A stretch of 45,580 nucleotides of DNA from Gammaproteobacteria bacterium (GCA_021773555.1 JAJFKA010000099.1:1-45580), one strand, 5' to 3'. Shown: positions 25,513 to 33,943, counted from the stretch's first letter. Program-made: numbers and translations. The notes: generated by a model not told the origin, from the sequence alone.

Positions 25513-27164
25513 ATGCAGGGTCCGTTCCCATCTTACCAGGGAGATGAACCGTTTATATTCGTTAGCTATTCACATGATGATGGCGACGTCGTGTTCAGTG
25601 ATCTGGCGCACCTGAAGGACAATGGTTTTCTACTCTGGTACGACGATGGCATTCGGCCGGGACACAACTGGCCCGAGGCACTGGCTGAAAAAATATCTGG
25701 CTGCACGCTGTTCCTGTTCTTTGCCTCTAAGCATCGACCACATCACGCCATTGTCAGCGTGAGCTGCACTTCGCAATGGATGCCGATAAACCCGTCGTTG
25801 CCGTTCACCTGGATGATGAGCCGTTACCTTCAGCGATCAGGTTTGTGCTCGGCAATCAGCAGGCTTTGATGCGCGCGGAGCTCGAACGCACGACTTTTTA
25901 CGATCGATTGATAGACAGTGTTGGTGAGCACATCCAGGTCATTCGAAAATCTGATACGGCGGATTCTGCTAAAAGGCATTATGACAGTAGCAAGCTGGCT
26001 TCCATTGCGGTGCTGCCGTTTGAAGTCCAGGGTGATGATCACGAATTACTCGACTACGCGGACTTCTGTGCTGAGGAGCTTTGCATCACGCTCGGTATCA
26101 GCAACAACTACCGGGTAGTCCCCAGAAGTCTGCTGACACGTGAACTGAAGAATGACACCGAACCTTCCATGCTCGGCGAAAAGCTATCCGTACGCTGGCT
26201 TGTTTCCTGCGCCTTGCGAAGGCGTGGTGAAAATCTGCACTTGAATGTTGAAATGATTGATACAGAATCGGCAAGCGTTGTCTGGAACAACCGTCTGCGC
26301 GTACCTGCGGCAGGTGGCGAGGACTACGTGAAAGCACTGGCGTGGGAAGCAAAAGTCGCCATCGAACAAATCATCATCAATACCATTGCCGATGAATCAG
26401 CCGATTGTGCGGACGATGAACTGGATGTGATGAGTTTGTGCAATCGAGCCAATCGCATAAGCCTGTTTACTGATCGCAAACGCGCATTAACTTTGCTCGA
26501 GAGAGCCATGACCCTGGCGCCCTTGAGCCCATGGCCACCGGCGGTACTGGCTCGCTCACTTGCACTGTCTGTGTCATACGGGCTCTCCAGGGATCCTGCG
26601 CCAGATATCTCACGAGTCCACCAGCTCGTAGAACTGGCGAGCAGGCGGGGCCGACAGAATGCCGCAGTCCTGGACTGCTGTTCCTGGGCTTGCTGGAATA
26701 TTGGCGAGCACTCACTTGCGCTTCAGTATTCTCGTCAGACATATACCATTGCAGACACTTATCTGACAAAAATGAACCTGACTCAGGCGTTAGTAAAAAA
26801 CGGACTCGCTGAGGAGGCGCTGCAGCATGCGTTGGAGCAGGACAAGGCAACTCCACCCGGTTATATGCGCCCTCATCCGGTGCTTCGCGACTGTTATTGC
26901 CTGATGGAGGATTGGGAAAAAGCGCTTGAACATGCTCGCCAGGTCAGTGATTGGGGTCCGGACTTTTTCAACCACCTCTTACACTCGATGATACTGGCTG
27001 AACTCGACCGCATAGATGAGGCCAAAGCCCAGATTGTCGTTACCAGGCAGACGTTGCCAAAGCTGAACCTGAGAAAGTCGATTGCAGGCATGAAGCTGGC
27101 GTTCAACAATCAACCACAGTTCTACCGGGGACTCGAAAAGCTGATCGAGTTGGGTGCGGAGTAG
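25513..27164 (+). pseudogene. TIR - TolB-like - TPR protein, interrupted by one frameshift
   Basis: From ATG 25513 the frame encodes a TIR domain: FIFVSYSHDDGDVVFSDLAH, GFLLWYDDGIRPGHNWPEAL, GCTLFLFFASKH. At about 25731-25735 the frame must shift: adding one base after AAGCA restores S-T-T-S-R-H-C-Q-R-E-L-H-F-A-M-D-A-D-K-P, the expected TIR C-terminal part, and joins the long downstream frame (in frame to 27164). After the TIR part (about 1-150) comes a TolB-N/FlgO-like region (IAVLPFEVQGDDHELLDYAD; LLTRELKNDTEPSMLGEKLS; LNVEMIDTESASVVWNNRLR) and TPR-like helices to the end (about 550 residues in all). This domain order is known from bacterial signalling proteins resembling adenylate cyclases. 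Whether the lesion is real decay, a sequencing error or recoding is not decidable here. Alternatively, ATG 25776 could express the TolB-TPR part alone. Confidence 0.8.
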
Positions 27165-27185
27165 CCGGTGACATCAGGTATTCGA

Positions 27186-27314
27186 TTAGTCAGAAGCCTC
27201 TGACCCAGGGGCGAAAAGCGACGCTATGGTAATCAGTGCCACCAGATAGAAAAATATTATGCCGATAAGCGGTCGCCGAGTCGGCGCTGGTCTGCAAACG
27301 GTTAACTTGCTCAC
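27186..27314 (-). CDS. Possible 42-residue single-helix membrane protein
   Basis: A GTG-initiated frame at 27314 encodes a basic N-terminal part (SKLTVCRPAPTRRP), a clear membrane helix (LIGIIFFYLVALITIASLFA) and a short acidic tail (PGSEASD). No good ribosome-binding site is seen, and the start lies just inside repeat copy 2. In another frame MAEDQREQV resembles the NeuD start MAEAQRR, so a frameshifted relic is an alternative. It occupies the 253-base gap after the TIR gene. Confidence 0.3.
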   Translation of the reverse strand: MSKLTVCRPAPTRRPLIGIIFFYLVALITIASLFAPGSEASD

Positions 27315-27357
27315 GCTGATCTTCTGCCATTACCTGTCAGCGGACTTGCCCTGAATC
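27313..27357 (+). repeat. Imperfect direct repeat, copy 2 (45 bp)
   Basis: Second copy of the 25246-25290 repeat, 37/45 identical, 2067 bases away in the same orientation. On the minus strand it would encode MAEDQR, like the NeuD-like start MAEAQR, so this may be the relic of a duplicated gene start. Confidence 0.75.
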
Positions 27358-27417
27358 GCAGCTGCTGTAAATTACGTTGTATCGACAAATCGATTTGATC
27401 CGGCATGGGGGATATGG

Positions 27418-29019
27418 ATGAGTGAGACGAGGGGTCGCAAGAGTTATTGGACGTGGGGCTGGCAATCAGACGAGCCCACTCAGTCGCAACGGGAAGAGAC
27501 AGCCGCCAGTCTTTCCCGCGCCTACGGCGTGCAACTGACTGCGCCGCCGATTGCCACAGTGGATGAAATCAGCCTGCGGCGGCCGCGATTGTCCATACCG
27601 TCCGCGCTTGGTGAATTTGTGACCAGCGATAAAACAGAACGGATTGTGCACACCTATGGAGGACATTTCCTTGAACTTAACCGTGCTCTCAAGGGAGATT
27701 TCGCGGCACCGCCAGATGCGGTTGCCTATCCTTCGACAGATGCTGAACTCGAGCAGGTATTGAGCTGGTGTGATCAGCATCAATATGCAGTGATTCCGTA
27801 CGGCGGAGGAACCACGGTGGTTAATGGCGTGGGGGTCCCGGATGAGCCAGATGGTGCCGTGACCATTGATATGGAACGTTTCAATAAAGTACTCGAGGTG
27901 GATGATGTGTCTCGCGCGGCGAGAATTCAGGCGGGTATTTTCGGCCCGGACCTGGAAGATGCACTCCGGCCTCACGGATACACACTGCGGCACTTTCCCC
28001 AGAGTTTCCCCTGGTCAACGCTGGGCGGCTGGATAGTCACCCGTTCCGGGGGTCATTACGCGACCAATCACACGCATATTGATGATTTCGTCGAGTCCAC
28101 ACGGATGCTGACGCCTGCCGGTTGGTGGGAATCCCGCCGGTTACCGGGCAGCGGCGCCGGGCCCAGTCCTGACAGAATCGTTCTGGGTTCCGAGGGCACT
28201 CTGGGCATCGTCACCGAGGCCTGGATGCGAATCCAGAAAAGACCGATTTTCCGGGCTACCGCCGGTGTTGTTTTTGCCTCATTTATAGAAGCCTATGAGG
28301 CTACCAGGCATATTGCCCAGGCAAAACTCTGGCCGGCGAACCTGCGCTTGCTTGATCCGGTTGAAGCAGGTCGCGCTGCCGGGCTTGATGGAGATCAGGC
28401 TTTGCTGATTATCGGATTCGAATCAGCAGATGTTCCTCAGGGAGCATTTATCAATGAAGCGGTCAGGATTGCCCGACACTGCGGTGGCATTGTTGAAGAT
28501 GATGCAATCAGTATTGATGATGGTGCCGGCAAGGCGACCGGGCGATCCGGCGCAGTGGGCAACTGGCGCAGTTCTTTTATTGGGGTTAATGCGGGGCTGA
28601 CAAATGGTCTCGGGCTGATTGGCGATACCTTCGAAACCGCGGTTACCTGGGATCGCTGGCCAGAGTTCGATGCCATTGTCCGGGACAAGGTTGGTGCTGC
28701 CCTGCTCGAAGTTGTCGGTGCGGCGCATGCGCTTTCCTGCCGGTTTACCCATGTTTATCCCGACGGACCTGCACCTTATTACACATTTACCGGGGTCGCC
28801 AAACCGGGAGGAGAAGCTGAAGTCTGGCAGACCATCAAGGATGCAGCCAGCGAGGCGATTATCGCCGCGGGAGGCACCATCACCCATCATCATGCTGTAG
28901 GCAGAATGCATCGTGATGCATTGCGGGGGCAGAGTCCCGAAATGTTTGTTCGTGCCTACCAGGGAGCCAAACGTGCAGTTGACCCCAATGGCATCATGAA
29001 TCCAGAGGTCCTGTTTTAA
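27418..29019 (+). CDS. FAD-binding oxidase, alkyl-dihydroxyacetonephosphate-synthase-like
   Basis: A 533-residue flavoprotein of the VAO/PCMH family. The FAD-binding half includes VIPYGGGTTVVNGVGVP, the stretch LRHFPQSFPWSTLGGWIVTR followed by SGGHYATNHTHIDDFVE, and VLGSEGTLGIVTEAW. The C-terminal FAD-oxidase domain ends with T-H-H-H (His490-492) AVGRMHR, the His-rich active site seen in alkyl-DHAP synthase, and the final PNGIMNPEVL. AGPS swaps an acyl for an alkyl chain to form ether lipids, but many bacterial relatives act on other hydroxy acids. GGGGGA precedes the ATG. The first 40 residues (WGWQSDEPTQSQREE) also match AGPS. Lipid metabolism is likely; exact substrate unknown. Confidence 0.87.
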   Translation: MSETRGRKSYWTWGWQSDEPTQSQREETAASLSRAYGVQLTAPPIATVDEISLRRPRLSIPSALGEFVTSDKTERIVHTYGGHFLELNRALKGDFAAPPDAVAYPSTDAELEQVLSWCDQHQYAVIPYGGGTTVVNGVGVPDEPDGAVTIDMERFNKVLEVDDVSRAARIQAGIFGPDLEDALRPHGYTLRHFPQSFPWSTLGGWIVTRSGGHYATNHTHIDDFVESTRMLTPAGWWESRRLPGSGAGPSPDRIVLGSEGTLGIVTEAWMRIQKRPIFRATAGVVFASFIEAYEATRHIAQAKLWPANLRLLDPVEAGRAAGLDGDQALLIIGFESADVPQGAFINEAVRIARHCGGIVEDDAISIDDGAGKATGRSGAVGNWRSSFIGVNAGLTNGLGLIGDTFETAVTWDRWPEFDAIVRDKVGAALLEVVGAAHALSCRFTHVYPDGPAPYYTFTGVAKPGGEAEVWQTIKDAASEAIIAAGGTITHHHAVGRMHRDALRGQSPEMFVRAYQGAKRAVDPNGIMNPEVLF

Positions 29020-29191
29020 TCAAGGCGTTGAGATGATTATTACACCTGCCTTCAATCGTCTTTACATAAACGCTTATACTGCCGAAAACGGTCAATGTCG
29101 TATGCAGCGTGAACAGCGGGAATAATCAATCAGGAATTGATAGGGACGCCACTCGGTGGCAGATTTTAATTAAGTTTATGGGGTGAATTCG

Positions 29192-29953
29192 ATGTTACAA
29201 CAAGCTAAGGACCTGCTCGAGGAAGGCACTGAATTGAAGGTCTTGCTCGATACTTTAAGCGACGATGACTGGACCCGTGAGACCACGTTCAAAAACTGGA
29301 CCATCAATCATGTGATCCAGCATCTTCATGGTGCAGACCGGATGGCGATGCTGTCTTTAAGTGGTCGTGAGAACTTTACGGCAGTGTTGAAAGACCCGGA
29401 TCAGGTAAAGTCCAGCATGAATCCCACGGTTACCGGAGCGCCGTTACTCGATCAATGGTGGTCCTATTTCACGGACATGTGTGAGTCGTTAGGTGGTAGC
29501 GATGAGAATCGACGGCTGGCATGGTTTGGACCCGATATGGGGGTCAAAATGTTTACTACTGCGAGGCAGATGGAGACCTGGGCGCATGGTCAGGAAATCT
29601 ATGATCTGCTGGAAGTGAAGCGAGTCAATTCAAATCGAATTAAGAACATCGCGGTGATTGGGGTTCGAACCTATGGCTGGACTTTTGCCAATCGGCAGAT
29701 GGAACCTCCCGGCCCTCCCCCTTACGTGCGACTTACTTCACCTGTTGGGGATCTGTGGGAATTTAACGATCCGTCAGATGAAAATTGTGTGGTCGGCGAC
29801 GCCGTTGAGTTCTGCCATGTGGTTACCCAGGGCAGGAACATCCGGGACGTTAAACTTCGTGTTGTTGGTGAGCCGGCGCGACAATGGATGGAGATCGCGC
29901 AGTGTTTTGCAGGTCCGCCGGAAAACCCTCCTGCCCCCGGTAGCCGGGGCTGA
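29192..29953 (+). CDS. DinB/maleylpyruvate-isomerase-like protein (TIGR03084 type)
   Basis: A 253-residue four-helix-bundle protein. DDDWTRETTFKNWTINHVIQ HLHGADRMAML is split here only for length: the Trp-x2-Glu-T...W-x-I-x2-V-x2-H-L-x3-D pattern is that of mycothiol-dependent isomerase and TIGR03084 proteins, with the metal-binding His in VIQHLHG and a later His in METWAHGQEIYDLLE. The C-terminal part (LTSPVGDLWEFNDPSDENCV; DAVEFCHVVTQGRNI) is the small appended domain. The ATG at 29192 has GGGGTGA five bases upstream; GTG 29183 is an alternative. Members are common in actinobacteria; reaction unknown. It lies 172 bases after the flavoprotein gene. Confidence 0.82.
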   Translation: MLQQAKDLLEEGTELKVLLDTLSDDDWTRETTFKNWTINHVIQHLHGADRMAMLSLSGRENFTAVLKDPDQVKSSMNPTVTGAPLLDQWWSYFTDMCESLGGSDENRRLAWFGPDMGVKMFTTARQMETWAHGQEIYDLLEVKRVNSNRIKNIAVIGVRTYGWTFANRQMEPPGPPPYVRLTSPVGDLWEFNDPSDENCVVGDAVEFCHVVTQGRNIRDVKLRVVGEPARQWMEIAQCFAGPPENPPAPGSRG

Positions 29954-29968
29954 TTCCTGAGGATTGTG

Positions 29969-29983
29969 CCGGCTGATTGCCGG
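29969..29983. other. Small hairpin between convergent genes
   Basis: CCGGC-TGATT-GCCGG (5-bp stem) lies in the 40-base gap between the DinB-like gene and the convergent P450 gene. No T tract follows on either strand, so it is at best a weak terminator. Confidence 0.3.
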
Positions 29984-29993
29984 TGTCGGGTTG

Positions 29994-31304
29994 TTACAAT
30001 GGATGAACTCGCACGGGTAGATCCGTGATTCCGCGGACGAAACTTGACAGCAGACGTTCGGGTTCACCAACCACTTCGACCTTCTCAAATCGTTTCATGA
30101 TTTCCTCCCAGACGATGCGCAATTGCATTTCGGCCAGGCGGTTGCCCATGCAGCGATGGATGCCGAAACCAAATGACAAGTGATGTCGGGCGCGGGCACG
30201 GTCAATGATAAATTCGTCGGGTCGATCGATGACTTCTTCGTCTCGATTACCGGAGACATACCACATCAGAACCTGGTCACCCGCCTTGATTTGCTTACCG
30301 CGAATTTCAATATCCTGGTTGGCGGTGCGCCGCATGTAAGGTAATGGTGTGTGGTACCGAATGATTTCACTGACCATGTTCGGAATGAGTGAGTGATCCT
30401 TTTTCAGCTTGTCATACTCGCCCGGATTGCGATTCAGTGCGAGTACACCGGCGCTCATGGAATTTCGGGTTGTGTCATTGCCGCCGACGATCAAAAGAAC
30501 CAGATTACCGAGAAATTCATGGGGCTGCATGTTCCGGGTTTCCTCACCGTGAGCCAGCATCGAAATCAGATCGGTCCCGGGAACTTCCTGATTTACGCGT
30601 TCATTCCATAGCCGGGTAAAGTAAGCGAGACATTCCATTAGCTCGTCTCGTCGCTGTTCTGCGGTATCCACAATACCCGTTCCGGGAGGCGCAGTTGCGA
30701 CATCAGACCAGCGAGTCAGCTTTCGACGTTCCTCAAACGGAAAATCAAACAGGGTTGCAAGCATTTGAGTGGTCAGTTCGATGGATACTCGTTCAACCCA
30801 GTTAAAGGTTTCGCCGACAGGCAATCCATCGAGTACCTTACCGGTACGCTCCCGAATAATAGCCTCCATCCTGGCCAGATTGGGCGGCGCGACAACGCCG
30901 CTGACAGTTGCGCGTTGCAAATCGTGCTTTGGTGGGTCCATGGCGATGAAGCTGGAAAAATTCAACTCCTCGGGTCGCGGTTCTGCGCCTACTTTTGGGC
31001 CGAGCGCAATACCGTTTGCGGATGAGAACAGCTCATGGTTCTTGTCCACGAACATAATATCGTCGAACTTTGTCAGCGACCAATAACGACCGATTGATGG
31101 CAGGTCATTCAAATGAACCGGGTCTTCTTCCCGCAACCGCTTGAAGTGATCCCAGTGGATGTCCTGTTTAAACAAGCGTCCATCAATAACATTGATGTCT
31201 TCAATGGGGATAGAGTAAGGATCAGTAACAACGGGTGGGGGGTTGCTGGACAGGAATGGACTGAATGTCGGCGGATCTTGCTCTGCTTTGGCTTGCTCAC
31301 TCAT
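29994..31304 (-). CDS. cyp153: Cytochrome P450, CYP153 family (second copy)
   Basis: A 436-residue P450, related to but clearly different from the one at 7411. I-helix GGNDTT, K-helix EIIR and heme loop FGFGIHRCMG (Cys385) are intact. FNWVERVSIELTTQMLATLF, DFPFEERRKLTRWSDVATAP and WYVSGNRDEEVIDRPDEFII closely follow CYP153 alkane hydroxylases. It has about 20 more N-terminal residues (PPTFSPFLSSNPPPVVTDPY) than the first copy. It stands alone with no ferredoxin or reductase adjacent, and is divergent from the BNR gene across 245 bases. Terminal hydroxylation of alkanes, fatty acids or terpenoids is expected. Confidence 0.94.
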   Translation of the reverse strand: MSEQAKAEQDPPTFSPFLSSNPPPVVTDPYSIPIEDINVIDGRLFKQDIHWDHFKRLREEDPVHLNDLPSIGRYWSLTKFDDIMFVDKNHELFSSANGIALGPKVGAEPRPEELNFSSFIAMDPPKHDLQRATVSGVVAPPNLARMEAIIRERTGKVLDGLPVGETFNWVERVSIELTTQMLATLFDFPFEERRKLTRWSDVATAPPGTGIVDTAEQRRDELMECLAYFTRLWNERVNQEVPGTDLISMLAHGEETRNMQPHEFLGNLVLLIVGGNDTTRNSMSAGVLALNRNPGEYDKLKKDHSLIPNMVSEIIRYHTPLPYMRRTANQDIEIRGKQIKAGDQVLMWYVSGNRDEEVIDRPDEFIIDRARARHHLSFGFGIHRCMGNRLAEMQLRIVWEEIMKRFEKVEVVGEPERLLSSFVRGITDLPVRVHPL

Positions 31305-31423
31305 GATGAACTCGGCTGGATACTGGATTAATTGAGCACACTAGCAGATGCAGTGTGTGGATGTGAACCGGGCGCCCCACGGTTTTGTATCAAGCTGCTG
31401 GACGAGGTGGGGAATAGCACATT

Positions 31424-31440
31424 ACCATACGGGGTATGGT
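31424..31440. promoter_or_regulatory. Perfect 17-bp palindrome, candidate operator
   Basis: ACCATAC-GGG-GTATGGT is a perfect 7-bp dyad with a three-base spacer in the gap between the divergent CYP153 (start 31304) and BNR (start 31550) genes, 110-120 bases from each. A dimeric regulator could bind here; no regulator gene is adjacent. The rest of the gap shows nothing else. Confidence 0.4.
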
Positions 31441-31549
31441 GCGGTGTGCAGGTCCATTTTTTCACAGCAGTTTTGCTGGGCAGAATTGCAACCTTTCCAT
31501 GATCGGTCGCGAATGCGAAGTAAAAAAACAACAATCGGGGAGAAGGCTG

Positions 31550-32740
31550 ATGAGTGAATCTGGCGTAAAACTCAAATCTGGTTCGACCTTAATCGTGGCG
31601 ACCAGAAAGGGTATTTTCTTTCTGCAACCGAATGGCCAGTCATGGCAGTTGTCCGATCCGGTTTTCCTCGGTCACATTATTAATCACGCGATCCTTGATC
31701 CTCGCGATGGTCAGACGATGTTGGCGGCAGCGCGCACCGGCCATCTTGGACCGACGATCTTCCGCTCCGAGGACGCCGGCCAGACGTGGCAGGAGGCGGT
31801 ACGACCGCCAGCGTTTGATAAGGCTGGTCCCGGTGAGAAACCCAGAGTGGTCAGTCATTCGTTCTGGCTGACTCCTGGTCATCATAGTGAACCTGGAGTC
31901 TGGTATGCCGGCAGTTCGCCGCAAGCATTGTGGATTAGCGAGGATGGAGGTGCCAGTTGGACTGGTGTCGGAGGATTTAACAATCATCCGGACTACGAGA
32001 AGCGAACTGAAGACCCGCAGGCGGGTACACCGGATGGACCCGTACTGCACTCTATTCTGATAGACCCGCGGGATGCGCAGCATATGTATCTGGGATTATC
32101 CGGCGGCGGGGTCTATGAAACCCTGGACAAGGGAGCGTCGTGGAAACCGTTGAACCACGGTATGGCGTGTCCGATTGCCGAGCCGGTGGGACCGGGAGAG
32201 CCCTCAGAAACGCCCCACGGTTCCATAGAGTGGCAGGAGACTGGTCCCCAGCATGATCCCCATTGCGTACAGCTGCACACGGCCGACCCGGATGTGCTTT
32301 ACCAGCAGAATCATTGTGGAATTTATCGATTACAACGTCCTGCGACCGTCTGGGATCGAATCGGTAAAAATATGCCTGACGAGGTGGGTGACATTGGCTT
32401 TGTCATGGGAGTTCATCCCCGGGATGTGAATACCTGCTGGGTGTTTCCTATGGATGGCACGGACGTGTGGCCGCGAACCTGTCCGGACGGTAAGCCGGCC
32501 GTTTATAAAACTGCTGATGCAGGGCAAAGCTGGATTCGACAGGCGGTAGGGCTGCCGGAGCGAGCCTGGTACACGGTAAAACGACAGTGTATGAGTATCA
32601 GCGATGGTGAGCCTGCAGGTGTCTATTTCGGGACAACCTGCGGTGAGCTATGGGGCAGCCACAACGCCGGGGACAGCTGGCAGGAACTGGCAGCGCATTT
32701 GCCGGAAATCTATTCCGTTGAAACCGCGAATATTCTGTGA
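31550..32740 (+). CDS. BNR/Asp-box beta-propeller protein (sialidase-like), no signal peptide
   Basis: A 396-residue protein. The start at ATG 31550 has GGGGAGAAGG upstream; the longer reading to 31436 is rejected for lack of one. Asp boxes S-x-D-x-G-x-x-W recur: SEDAGQTW, SEDGGASW, TADAGQSW and SHNAGDSW, each on a propeller blade; LDKGASW is a degenerate copy. The fold is that of VPS10/sialidase/Hcf136-type propellers. There is no signal peptide, so it should act in the cytoplasm, which is unusual for a glycosidase. The MoaD-like gene follows after 19 bases, an arrangement I believe also occurs in actinobacteria. True hydrolase activity is doubtful; a binding or scaffold role is equally likely. 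Confidence 0.8.
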   Translation: MSESGVKLKSGSTLIVATRKGIFFLQPNGQSWQLSDPVFLGHIINHAILDPRDGQTMLAAARTGHLGPTIFRSEDAGQTWQEAVRPPAFDKAGPGEKPRVVSHSFWLTPGHHSEPGVWYAGSSPQALWISEDGGASWTGVGGFNNHPDYEKRTEDPQAGTPDGPVLHSILIDPRDAQHMYLGLSGGGVYETLDKGASWKPLNHGMACPIAEPVGPGEPSETPHGSIEWQETGPQHDPHCVQLHTADPDVLYQQNHCGIYRLQRPATVWDRIGKNMPDEVGDIGFVMGVHPRDVNTCWVFPMDGTDVWPRTCPDGKPAVYKTADAGQSWIRQAVGLPERAWYTVKRQCMSISDGEPAGVYFGTTCGELWGSHNAGDSWQELAAHLPEIYSVETANIL

Positions 32741-32759
32741 ATCCGGTGATCAAGCTCCC

Positions 32760-33020
32760 ATGAGAGTATTAATTCCTCAACCGTTGTTATCCTATACCCA
32801 TCAGGTGGGCCGTGTAGAGGCCCAGGGAGAAACCCTGGATGAATTATTGTCTGACCTGGACCAGCAGTTTCCAGGCATTCGTTTTCGTATCATTAATGAA
32901 CAGGATGAAATGCGGCCGCACGTGGTGTTTTTCGTGCGCGGGGAAAAAACACGAAATCTGGGTGAGTTGCTGGCCGGTAGCGAAGAAGTCGTGATAATGC
33001 AGGCGCTTTCGGGTGGCTGA
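32760..33020 (+). CDS. MoaD/ThiS-family ubiquitin-like protein
   Basis: An 86-residue beta-grasp protein. It starts MRVLIPQPLLSYTHQVGRVE, has the family helix GETLDELLSDLDQQFPGIRF, the strand HVVFFVRGEKTRN and ends ...VIMQALSGG with the C-terminal Gly-Gly that is adenylated and thiocarboxylated in MoaD/ThiS. The start lies 19 bases after the BNR gene, so the two are one operon. No MoaE, MoeB or ThiF is nearby. Sulfur transfer for an unknown cofactor or a pupylation-like modifier role is possible; pairing with a propeller protein is the only clue. Confidence 0.87.
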   Translation: MRVLIPQPLLSYTHQVGRVEAQGETLDELLSDLDQQFPGIRFRIINEQDEMRPHVVFFVRGEKTRNLGELLAGSEEVVIMQALSGG

Positions 33021-33095
33021 TTACGGGCGAAATTGTGCGTAATGTGCTATTTTTGTCAGCGATAGACTGGTCGAAACGGGACGACTATTGGCATT

Positions 33096-33118
33096 ACTTG
33101 TCGAATTATTTTACAAGT
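33096..33118. promoter_or_regulatory. Candidate activator site upstream of a sigma-54 promoter
   Basis: ACTTGT (33096-33101) and ACAAGT (33113-33118) form a perfect dyad with an 11-base spacer, 86-108 bases before the predicted sigma-54 start at about 33204, the usual distance for an enhancer-binding protein. Confidence 0.35.
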
Positions 33119-33177
33119 TGTCGTGGTGAGGAATGGGCTGGGTTATAAAGTCCTGATAAAACAATGACCTATCGCAA

Positions 33178-33193
33178 TGGTATAAAAATTGCT
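33178..33193 (+). promoter_or_regulatory. Candidate sigma-54 (-24/-12) promoter
   Basis: TGGTATA-AAAA-TTGCT keeps TGG, TTGC and GG-N10-GC spacing of RpoN promoters. Predicted transcription start is near 33204, 14 to 26 bases before the possible GTG starts of the PEP-CTERM gene. The -24 half departs from TGGCAC at three bases. Confidence 0.5.
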
Positions 33194-33217
33194 TATATAT
33201 TCTGATACCGTAAGTTT

Positions 33218-33943
33218 GTGGAACATGACGTGAATTTAAATAACAGATGGCAGATCGTGGCAGGGATTCTCAGCTGTGTTCTGGCGTCAGCAGCCCAGGC
33301 CAACACCATCCTTACTTTTGAAGGTTTTGATAAGGGCACCATCATCGACAATGAGTACACCGCATCACACGGTGTCACCATCAATGGCTATAACGTAGAT
33401 CGGAATGCGAACAATATGGGTGTGATTTTCGATACCGCGGCGCACCCCACTGCGGATCCGGACCTCGAAGCACCCTTTTACAATGTTAATGGTCAGAACC
33501 TGGGTGTCGCCAACCCCGGTAATGTGCTGATCATTCACGAGCATCCGGGGGAGTGTGATGGCATAACCTGCGGCGATGATCCCGATGATGAAGGTTCGCG
33601 ACCTGCCGGCTATTTTGACATTTTGTTCGATACCGCGGTTACGCTTAACAGCATCGACTTCTTTGATATTGAGGCCCAGGAAAACGGGAACTCAGTGAAC
33701 AATTTGATTTCGATTTTTGGAACCGGTACCTACGATCCGTTTTATACACCCGCGACTGGTGGTGACAATACCTGGGGCAGGCTGAACTTCAATGTAATGG
33801 GTGTAACCTCACTGCGAATTAAACTGCACGGTTCCGGGGCGATTGATAACATCAATTTCACCGCGGTACCGGGGCCATCGACTTTCATTCTGTTCGGTCT
33901 CGGTGTGCTTGGCTGTGTCATTCGCCGCAGGACTAACGCCTGA
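33218..33943 (+). CDS. PEP-CTERM sorting domain protein (second)
   Basis: A 241-residue exported protein. The start is GTG 33218 or GTG 33230; no ATG fits. A signal peptide (LNNRWQIVAGILSCVLASAA then QA) precedes a beta-rich body with an Asp/Glu-rich stretch (HPGECDGITCGDDPDDEGSR) that may bind calcium, and SINFFDIE-like strands (LNSIDFFDIEAQENG). The C-terminus has the VPGP variant motif, a helix STFILFGLGVLGCVI and the basic tail RRRTNA. This layout resembles other PEP-CTERM proteins of about 240 residues annotated without function. It is convergent with the PrsT-like gene, 31 bases away, and has a sigma-54-like promoter. Confidence 0.88.
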   Translation: MEHDVNLNNRWQIVAGILSCVLASAAQANTILTFEGFDKGTIIDNEYTASHGVTINGYNVDRNANNMGVIFDTAAHPTADPDLEAPFYNVNGQNLGVANPGNVLIIHEHPGECDGITCGDDPDDEGSRPAGYFDILFDTAVTLNSIDFFDIEAQENGNSVNNLISIFGTGTYDPFYTPATGGDNTWGRLNFNVMGVTSLRIKLHGSGAIDNINFTAVPGPSTFILFGLGVLGCVIRRRTNA

